64,000 nt of DNA, taken from NCBI GenBank assembly GCA_016702335.1, contig JADJEF010000018.1, positions 930,001 to 994,000 on the forward strand, written 5' to 3'. The position numbers and the translations under genes are program-made. This DNA comes from Rhodocyclaceae bacterium. Lineage in GTDB: Bacteria > Pseudomonadota > Gammaproteobacteria > Burkholderiales > Rhodocyclaceae. Below the pieces are notes generated by a model that ran no database searches, was not told the origin of the DNA, and saw only the letters and a list, made by a program, of their open reading frames with translations. How positions within the stretch are numbered: position 1 is the first letter of the stretch; every line of letters starts with the position of its first letter. This document shows positions 53,626-60,077 of the stretch, one piece after another.

Positions 53626-54711
53626 TCAGAACTCCACGCCGACGTTGATGGAATCAAAGGTCTGCCGGCCAACGCTCGCGCCACTGCCTGACGCGGAAAA
53701 CTCGGGGCTGCGGCGCACGCGCGTGAGCGACACACGCAGGGCTTGCCAACGCACGCTCACGCCCGCCGTCAGGTCATACACATGGGCGCGCCGGTCGATG
53801 CTCGCGACGGTCTCGGCCGCACGGCCGTTGCTGCGCAACAGCGAGCCATCGAGAAAAATGCTGTGCGCAACCCAGCGATGATCAACACCCGCAAAGACGT
53901 ACCACTCGCCGTCAGTGCGCAAGCGCTCGTTGGCGCGGCGCATGTTCTGCAACAGCGCCCCGCCCGGCTCGATGGTGTCCGGGCCGAAACCACCCATGTT
54001 CTGTCCGATGCGCACCAAGCCGCCCAGTCGGGCCAGCGTCGTTACCGTGCCCACCGTGACGCCGGCGTGAGGAATGAAATCCATGACACCGAAGTCGTAC
54101 CGCTGTTTGCCCAAGTAAGCGAGCTGAAACGCCAGCTCATTGCGAATCTGGTTATCCCAGCCGCGCGGGCGCGGCGCACCGATCAGCTTGTGCCAGCCAG
54201 TCTGCACCGCCTCGCCCAGTGCCACCGGGCCCACCACGCCCACATCCAGCTCCACCGTATGCAGCCGATCGCCTCTGGTCTGCTGCGCGACGCCGCCCAC
54301 ATAGGCCCAGGCCGCCCAGGGCCTGTCGCCCAGTTGCGGCCCGGAGATTTTGATATTAGGCGGGGTGTAGAGATTCTGGCCGACAAACAGGCCCAGATGC
54401 GTGGCGTCGCCCGCGTCTATCAGGCGCTCAAGGGCGGCTTGCGCAGGCACCTGCAGCAGCGCGAAGGGTATCCCGCCACCGAGCTTGAGGCCATTGCTGT
54501 AGTAACGGTCGGTACCCGCCAGAAAATCGTTCTCGACGAAAAACTGCAGTTCTGCGCCTTCAACCGGTTCCGTTGGCAGTATTGCGGGCAGCGCGGCAGC
54601 AACCGCCCTCGGCACAAAGGCTACTGCAGCCATGGCAGCCACTGCGGCCAGTGTCAGCAGCGAGCCACGAGCGCTGAGGGAAATTAGCATCAAGCCTGAT
54701 TGCCACAACAT
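53626..54711 (-). CDS. LpxR-like outer membrane lipid A deacylase (DUF2219)
   Basis: 361 residues. An N-terminal hydrophobic stretch (SLLTLAAVAAMAAVAFVPRAVAA) looks like a signal peptide, then EGAELQFFVENDFLAGTDRYYSNG gives the Asn-Asp pair and the conserved Gly motif of LpxR, which removes the 3'-acyloxyacyl chain of lipid A in the outer membrane. Repeating amphipathic strands continue to a terminal aromatic residue (VGVEF), as in beta-barrels. Overlaps the stop of rsmB by one base. Activity on this organism's lipid A is inferred. Confidence 0.8.
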   Translation of the reverse strand: MLWQSGLMLISLSARGSLLTLAAVAAMAAVAFVPRAVAAALPAILPTEPVEGAELQFFVENDFLAGTDRYYSNGLKLGGGIPFALLQVPAQAALERLIDAGDATHLGLFVGQNLYTPPNIKISGPQLGDRPWAAWAYVGGVAQQTRGDRLHTVELDVGVVGPVALGEAVQTGWHKLIGAPRPRGWDNQIRNELAFQLAYLGKQRYDFGVMDFIPHAGVTVGTVTTLARLGGLVRIGQNMGGFGPDTIEPGGALLQNMRRANERLRTDGEWYVFAGVDHRWVAHSIFLDGSLLRSNGRAAETVASIDRRAHVYDLTAGVSVRWQALRVSLTRVRRSPEFSASGSGASVGRQTFDSINVGVEF

Positions 54712-56069
54712 TACACAGCCTGTCGCTGCAAGACGGCGGCAAAGAAGCCGTCACAGCCATGCTCCTGCGGCGAAAGGCGCAGATACCCATCCTCACGGTT
54801 CGGTGCGACAACCACGCCCTTCGTTTTGAGAACTTCATCGGCCGCCAGCACCGAGAATTCGGGGTGAGCCGCCAGAAACGCCCCGACGATGCCTTCGTTC
54901 TCTTCGGCAAGAATACTGCAGGTGGCATAGACCACGCGCCCGCCCGGCTTCACCATTTTGGCTGCGGCGGCAAGGATCGCCGTCTGTTTGAGCACCAGTT
55001 CCGCCACGGCCTGTGGCGTCTGCCGCCACTTGAGATCAGGATTGCGGCGCAAGGTGCCCAACCCAGAACAGGGTGCATCGACCAGCACGCGATCCATCTT
55101 GCCGGCCAGACGGCGTACCCGCTGGTCGTTTTCGCTGTCAATGGCCACCGGATGCACATTGCTCAGGCCCGAACGCGCGAGGCGCGGCTTGAGTTTGGCC
55201 AAACGCTTTTCCGCGACATCGAAGGCATACAAGCGGCCGGTATTGCGCATCATGGCGCCGATCTGCAGCGTCTTGCCACCGGCACCGGCGCAAAAATCCG
55301 TCACCATTTCGCCGCGCCGGGCGGCCAGCAGCAACGGCAGCAGTTGCGAGCCTTCATCCTGCACTTCGATCACGCCCTTGATGAACAAGGTGTGCTTGTT
55401 CAGCGCCGGTTTGTGGCGCAGCCGGATGCCCACGGGCGAGTAAGTGCATGCCATGGCCTCGATGCCGTCGGCATTCAGTTTCGCCAGCACCGCCTCACGC
55501 TCACCCTTGATGGTGTTGACGCGCAGATCGAGCGGTGCCGAGGTATTGAGCGAGTGCACCAGATCGGTCAGTTGCTTCGGCGACATCTGGGCGCTCAGTC
55601 GCTCCGCCAGCCAGTCGGGCAGATCGAGCTTGTCGCCCAGCGTCTCGCCCTCGGCGTCGGCCTCACGTTGCAGCGCGACCTCTTTCAGCCATTCGTGCTC
55701 GTTCTTGCGTAGCAGCGGTTCGATCTGGCGCAGGGAATAGCCGATCACGCGCACCAGCGCCAGCAGCGCAATCTGCCGGGTCATGGAGATGGACGACGAG
55801 TGCAGCTTTGCTGAGCGCTCCAGCGAACGCTTGCGCCGCAACACCGCATAGGCCAGCTCGGCAATGAAGGCGCGGTCGCGCGAACCGGTCTTGTTCTCGC
55901 GAAAGTAATGCGAGAGCACATTGTCGGCCGGGTAGGCAAAACCAAGCGCCAACTCGATGACCTCGACGGCGGAATTGAGCAGGGCCGGGCGCAAGCCGCT
56001 ATCCGGGATGTCGGCATCGGGATCGGCTTTGGCGGGAGGTTTACCGGTGGGTCGGCGCAGGCGGTTCAT
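54711..56069 (-). CDS. rsmB: 16S rRNA m5C967-type methyltransferase (RsmB family)
   Basis: 452 residues. RsmB methylates C967 of 16S rRNA. The N-terminal NusB-like helical domain (LNSAVEVIELALGFAYPADNVLSHYFREN, DRAFIAELAYAVLRRKRSLE) precedes the SAM domain with VTDFCAGAGGKTLQIGAMM (about residue 254), MDRVLVDAPCSGLGTLRRNPDLKWR (about 330) and YATCSILAEENEGIVGAFL (about 395), which carry the two catalytic cysteines. Usual length and place near purN. Confidence 0.93.
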   Translation of the reverse strand: MNRLRRPTGKPPAKADPDADIPDSGLRPALLNSAVEVIELALGFAYPADNVLSHYFRENKTGSRDRAFIAELAYAVLRRKRSLERSAKLHSSSISMTRQIALLALVRVIGYSLRQIEPLLRKNEHEWLKEVALQREADAEGETLGDKLDLPDWLAERLSAQMSPKQLTDLVHSLNTSAPLDLRVNTIKGEREAVLAKLNADGIEAMACTYSPVGIRLRHKPALNKHTLFIKGVIEVQDEGSQLLPLLLAARRGEMVTDFCAGAGGKTLQIGAMMRNTGRLYAFDVAEKRLAKLKPRLARSGLSNVHPVAIDSENDQRVRRLAGKMDRVLVDAPCSGLGTLRRNPDLKWRQTPQAVAELVLKQTAILAAAAKMVKPGGRVVYATCSILAEENEGIVGAFLAAHPEFSVLAADEVLKTKGVVVAPNREDGYLRLSPQEHGCDGFFAAVLQRQAV

Positions 56070-56089
56070 GGAAAACCTTTCAGAAGTAT

Positions 56090-57147
56090 TCAGTCAGGGA
56101 GAACGAGCCACTGCTCGTAAACGTCGCCCTTGCGGTCGGCAAAGCGCATGCGCAGCGGCAAGGGAAATTCGGGGGCGAACCAGAGGTCAATGAGGTCGCG
56201 ACCATTGCGTGCTTGAAGATGGCGAGTAACGTAGTCAGTGAGCTGGCGCGAGAGGCGTTCTTCACCAAGCACGGCAAACCGGTAGCTTTCCAGCTTGCGA
56301 CCGGTCGCCAAGGGCAGCTCGATTTCGGCGGGCAAGGGGTCAAGCGTGGCCAGTAGCAGGCCGAGCTGGTAATACATGCTGAGCAAATCCTGCACCCGTG
56401 TGGCCGACTCGCCCAGCGGGATATCGCGCTGGCTGCTGCGCACGACGCCGAGTGGGCGATCGAGTTCGGCGCTATCGGTGCGCTTGGGCTGCACATGGCG
56501 GTAGCTTGCCGGATGCAAGCCGGTGTCGTCGAGCTCGCCCATCGACTCCTGGGTGATCTGAGCTGAGACAAACAGCGCGGCGATGCCTATCGTTTCGGTA
56601 CGGCTGGTGGCTTTGTACCGCCCGCTGTCCTGTTCCCAGCCATACGTGGCCTCACCTATCAGCAAGCCGCCCTCCCCGCGCGTAACGGTGTAGCGCCAGG
56701 TGGCCTTGACCGGCAGGCGCGCAAGTGCGGTGGCGAGAATGACGGGGGCAGGCGTTGGCGAAGCACTGGAAGTGCCTGCGCACTGGACGCGAGTGCCTGC
56801 GCACTGGGCGCGAGTGCCGGTGCATCGGCCTGAGTCGGGGCCGCAAGGGCAGCATCCTCCGGGGTCTCCGTGCCCGCTAAAGCAACGGGTGCCGGGGCGG
56901 CAGACGATGCGGCGATGTCCGCCGGTGCCAGGAGGGGAGGCGCGGGTTCATTGCGCGGCTTGACGGGCGCGCTCGGGGCCTTGACCACGGGGGCGGGAGG
57001 CGCCTCAGGCAACTTTCGCGCCGGCGGCGGTGCCAGAACTACATCCAACTCCTCGACCTCACTCATGTTCGGCAGCGCCCAACCCTCCGAGAGCAGCATG
57101 GAGACATGAAGTACCGCCGAGGCCATCAGGGCAACGAAAATCGGCAT
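56090..57147 (-). pseudogene. DUF3108 protein with Pro/Ala-rich N-terminus, frameshifted
   Basis: Two frames make one protein of about 352 residues. Frame 1 from ATG 57147 starts MPIFVALMASAVLHVSML, a membrane or signal segment, followed by a Pro/Ala-rich region (APPPARKLPEAPPAPVVKAP and so on). It leaves frame near 56765. Frame 2 continues VILATALARLPVKATWRYTVTRGEGGLLIGEATYGWEQDSGRY and the DUF3108 domain to LVLPD at 56090. A single base seems missing next to a 21-base tandem repeat. The N-terminal region resembles TonB-like periplasmic spacers, and the DUF3108 fold is thought to be periplasmic. It neighbours a second DUF3108 gene. Confidence 0.75.
56771..56812. repeat. 21-base tandem repeat in the Pro/Ala-rich region
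   Basis: Two copies of a 21-base unit, 56771-56791 and 56792-56812, that differ at one base (GGACGC versus GGGCGC), with partial copies at both ends. In frame they encode SAQALAS-like units on the minus strand. Slippage here could explain the nearby frameshift. Confidence 0.75.
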
Positions 57148-57159
57148 GAATCACCTGGC

Positions 57160-57945
57160 TCAACGCCCCTGCGCCGGCGGTTCGAGCGACTGAACGAGGG
57201 TAATTCCCGACTTTTCAGTCACACGTACGCGCAGCGGCAGGGGCATCTCCGCCGGAAAGCTGCGCTTTCCGCTGCTCACATTGGCCAACGTGGGCAGCCA
57301 GAAATCAATACGTTCGTCATCGGTCTGCGCAGATACGTGCACGGCGGCGATCTGCTTTTTTGCCACGGTAAGCTTTTCTTCCCCTTGTGCCGTGATGCGA
57401 TAGGCTTCCACTTTCGAGCCGGTGGCCACAGAAATATCCAGCGCTTCCCGGGGTACCAGCCAGGCCAGTTGGGCATAGAGACTGAGCAGATCCTGCGTGC
57501 CCGCGAGCAATGCGGCCTTTTCGTCACGGTAGCTTACGGTCTTGGCATTCCAGTCGAACTCAGCGGTATCGGTGCGCTTTTTCTTTTCGTTGCGAAAGCT
57601 CAGCGGGCGCAGCCCCTCCGCACTGACTTCACCCTGGCTCGCCATGGCCGTGCGCGTGGGCTTGAGCGCGGCGAGCATACCCACAGTCTCGAACACGCTG
57701 CGCAGCTCGTACGACTTGCCGTCGTGGCGCCACTCGTAGTCAATGTGCGCAAGCACCATCGGGTCGTCACCACGGCGCACGTAGTAGCGCACCGTACCCT
57801 GTCGGCTGACCGGCTTCTCGGTGGCGGCCGGTTTGGCCTCAGCCTCTTTGAGCTTGGCCGCACGGGAAGTCGGCGCTGGCAACACGGCGATCAGGGCGAC
57901 CAACACGCTCGCAACCAGTGATTTCTCAAGCGAAATGCGGCGCAT
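57160..57945 (-). CDS. DUF3108 periplasmic protein with element-derived signal region
   Basis: 261 residues. MRRISLEKSLVASVLVALIAVLPAPTSRAAK is a signal-like N-terminus. The mature part is DUF3108: VRYYVRRGDDPMVLAHIDYEWRHDGKSYELRSVFETVGM, then RPLSFRNEKKKRTDTAEFDWNAKTVSY and DLLSLYAQLAWLVPREALD. The family function is unknown, though these proteins are common in this gene neighbourhood in betaproteobacteria. Residues 19-27, IAVLPAPTS, are encoded by element copy 13. The start overlaps the purN stop by 20 bases. Confidence 0.85.
   Translation of the reverse strand: MRRISLEKSLVASVLVALIAVLPAPTSRAAKLKEAEAKPAATEKPVSRQGTVRYYVRRGDDPMVLAHIDYEWRHDGKSYELRSVFETVGMLAALKPTRTAMASQGEVSAEGLRPLSFRNEKKKRTDTAEFDWNAKTVSYRDEKAALLAGTQDLLSLYAQLAWLVPREALDISVATGSKVEAYRITAQGEEKLTVAKKQIAAVHVSAQTDDERIDFWLPTLANVSSGKRSFPAEMPLPLRVRVTEKSGITLVQSLEPPAQGR
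57865..57891 (+). repeat. Interspersed 27-base element, copy 13 (signal peptide of DUF3108 gene)
   Basis: 26 of 27 consensus positions (GG instead of GC at the start), tetranucleotide CAAC. The gene reads it antisense as IAVLPAPTS inside the hydrophobic and C-region of its signal peptide. Confidence 0.88.
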
Positions 57946-58564
57946 GCAGTGCCTCCGTCAATGAAACTTCCTCGGTCACCGTCACGCGCCCCGTGTCACT
58001 CAGGCCGACCTGACCACGCAGCACGGCGTTTGCCACCGCCGGGTACAGCCGATGCTCTTCTTTCAGCACCCGTGCTGACAGTGTCGTGACATCATCGCAC
58101 CCCAGCACCGGCACGGCGGCTTGGGCAATGATGGGGCCACCGTCAAGCGCCGGCGTCACGTAATGCACGGTACAGCCGTGAATGCGTACGCCGGCGTCCA
58201 GTGCCTGCGCGTGCGTATGTACACCGGGGAAAGCCGGCAGCAGCGAGGGATGGATATTGAGCAGACGCCCCAGATAGCGCTCGACAAAGGGTGTGGTGAG
58301 AATGCGCATGAAACCGGCGAGCAGAATGAGGTGCGGCGCGTACTCATCGACGATGCCGGCGAGCGCCTCATCAAAGGCCTCGCGGCTGGCGAAGCCACGA
58401 TGATCAAGCACACGGGTGGCAATGCCGCGCTTGGCCGCAATGGCGATACCCGCCGCATCGGGCTTGTTGCTGATCACCGCGGCACACTGGCCGGGCAAAT
58501 TGGCATCGAGCAGCGCGTCCATATTGCTGCCGCGACCTGAGATGAGAATGACGTAAGATTTCAT
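57926..58564 (-). CDS. purN: Phosphoribosylglycinamide formyltransferase 1
   Basis: About 212 residues from ATG 58564, six bases inside a longer TTG-started reading. PurN transfers formyl from 10-formyl-THF to GAR in purine synthesis. VILISGRGSNMDALL binds phosphate, LLAGFMRIL and NIHPSLLPAFPGVHTHAQALDAGVRIHGCTVHYVTPALDGGPIIAQAAVPV carry the catalytic Asn, His and Asp (N-I-H-P-S, D-G-G-P). Length is normal. Reads towards the DUF3108 gene. Confidence 0.96.
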   Translation of the reverse strand: MKSYVILISGRGSNMDALLDANLPGQCAAVISNKPDAAGIAIAAKRGIATRVLDHRGFASREAFDEALAGIVDEYAPHLILLAGFMRILTTPFVERYLGRLLNIHPSLLPAFPGVHTHAQALDAGVRIHGCTVHYVTPALDGGPIIAQAAVPVLGCDDVTTLSARVLKEEHRLYPAVANAVLRGQVGLSDTGRVTVTEEVSLTEALHAPHFA

Positions 58565-58573
58565 TGGCAAGAG

Positions 58574-59335
58574 TCAGCGCAGGGCACCCACAGGAAGAAA
58601 AATGGCCGTGGCGATGTTCTGCACGATGTGGGCAATGGTGCGCTGATGCCGCTCGGCCAGCATGATGGCAAGCAGATCGAGATGACCGATCAGTTTGCCG
58701 AATTCACGCTCGAAGCTCAGGTTGGCCGGCTGCCCGGCCGCCATCTCGTTGCTGAGCAACAGCAACTGACCACTGGCATCACGCGCATTGGCCAGCTTCC
58801 AGGCGGCGATTTCGACATTGCGAGCGCTGTTGTAGAGCTTTTGCGGCTCCAGAGTGTCGGTCAGGAAGAACTCGTCCTTATGCTCAAACGCTTCATTAAG
58901 CATGCCGCCCAGCCCGCTGATAAAGGCCGCGACACGATCGCCGGTGAAATCTTCACGCAAGCCCAGCACAATGGCGTCGGTGCCGCGCACGTTGGCCAGG
59001 TCCGGATGCTGAAAGCGGCTGCGCGGGTCGAACAGGCTGTCTAGCGCCGCTTCCATGCTCACTGCCGACGTTTTCCGCCATTCACGCGGGTTACGCTTGT
59101 AGAGCTTCTCCGCGAGCAGATGCAGGCTGGCCGAAGCCGTGCGCCGATGCACGTCGGAAAGGCGGTCGATATCGGCCTTGATGAACTGCTTCGGCTCGAA
59201 GTTCGCGGCCGCTTTTCCGGTCTGCTCCAGTTCGTACTGCACATTGCCGACGAGTGTGCCTCGCGGTGCGCAGGCGACTGCCATCAGTGCTCCCATCATG
59301 AGCGCCAGGTGGCGAAGCGAGCCCCCATCACGCAC
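58574..59335 (-). CDS. Putative lipoprotein, function unknown
   Basis: 253 residues. LALMMGALMAVACAPRGTL near residues 10-28 is a lipoprotein signal with a lipobox (AVAC). The rest is mostly helical with ANFEPKQFIKADIDRLSDVHRRTASASLHLLAEKLYKRNPREW and a C-terminal hydrophobic stretch (IVQNIATAIFLPVGAL). No family is recognised. It overlaps dedA by eight bases and lies just upstream of purN, same strand. Confidence 0.75.
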   Translation of the reverse strand: MRDGGSLRHLALMMGALMAVACAPRGTLVGNVQYELEQTGKAAANFEPKQFIKADIDRLSDVHRRTASASLHLLAEKLYKRNPREWRKTSAVSMEAALDSLFDPRSRFQHPDLANVRGTDAIVLGLREDFTGDRVAAFISGLGGMLNEAFEHKDEFFLTDTLEPQKLYNSARNVEIAAWKLANARDASGQLLLLSNEMAAGQPANLSFEREFGKLIGHLDLLAIMLAERHQRTIAHIVQNIATAIFLPVGALR

Positions 59336-59993
59336 CGGCGCTCCGCTGACTCAGGCGCAGGCGCGTCCAGGCAATCACCGCCGGCAGGGCAGGGATAAAA
59401 ATCAGAGCGAGCACAATGAGCATCAGATTGTTGCGCACCCAGGGAATATTGCCGAACAGGTACCCCGCTCCGGTCATCGACACCACCCAGAGCACCGCCC
59501 CGGCCGTGTCGTAGGTCAGATACCGGCGGTAATCCATCCGCGCGACACCCGCGACAAAGGGGGCAAAGGTTCGCACAAAGGGCATGAAGCGGGCGACCAG
59601 CATGGTCCAGCCGCCGTAGCGTTCGTAGAACTCATGCGTTTTATCGAACGCAGCGCGATTGAAGAAGCGCGAGCCTTCTCCCCAGACCAGGATGCGCTTC
59701 CCCGCCCAGCGCCCGATCCAGTAATTGAAGTTATCGCCCAGCACCGCCGCAGAAAACAGCACGATCATCAGCGTGGGCAGATTGAAGCCGACTTCGGCAC
59801 CGGTCACTGTCAGCGCCCCGGCCATGAATAGCAGCGAATCGCCGGGCAAAAACGGGGTGACGACCAGCCCGGTTTCGCAGAATACGATAACAAACAAGAT
59901 CAGGAACAGCAGCGTGCCGTACTCGGCCAGCAAGGCCGCCAAATGCACATCGAGATGCAGCGCCACATCAATGAGGGTCGTGAGTATTTCCAT
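59328..59993 (-). CDS. DedA-family membrane protein
   Basis: 221 residues from ATG 59993 (a much longer frame to 60719 is antisense to mutL and is not real). DedA proteins are inner membrane transporters or scramblases needed for membrane homeostasis. The motif FLPGDSLLFMAGAL, the conserved GDNFNYWIGRWAGKR, and FNRAAFDKTHEFYERYGGWTMLVARFMPFVRTFAPFVAGVARM with FxRxxP-like arginine are all seen. Divergent from mutL. Confidence 0.93.
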   Translation of the reverse strand: MEILTTLIDVALHLDVHLAALLAEYGTLLFLILFVIVFCETGLVVTPFLPGDSLLFMAGALTVTGAEVGFNLPTLMIVLFSAAVLGDNFNYWIGRWAGKRILVWGEGSRFFNRAAFDKTHEFYERYGGWTMLVARFMPFVRTFAPFVAGVARMDYRRYLTYDTAGAVLWVVSMTGAGYLFGNIPWVRNNLMLIVLALIFIPALPAVIAWTRLRLSQRSAGA

Positions 59994-60059
59994 ACGCGTC
60001 AGCGGCCGTGAGCGGCGCTTTTCCGAGGGGTTTGGGGATGGCGGCATTCTACCGGAAGC

Positions 60060-60065
60060 TATAAT
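60060..60065 (+). promoter_or_regulatory. Perfect -10 box upstream of mutL
   Basis: TATAAT ends 12 bases before the mutL ATG at 60078, which would put transcription start only about six bases before the start codon. No convincing -35 is seen. The mRNA would have almost no leader. Confidence 0.5.
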
Positions 60066-60077
60066 CCGCCCCCTCTC

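Noticed and set aside
56771..56812. Tandem repeat as an origin or protein-binding iteron
   Set aside because: Only two full units, inside a coding Pro/Ala-rich region, without an AT-rich stretch or rep gene.
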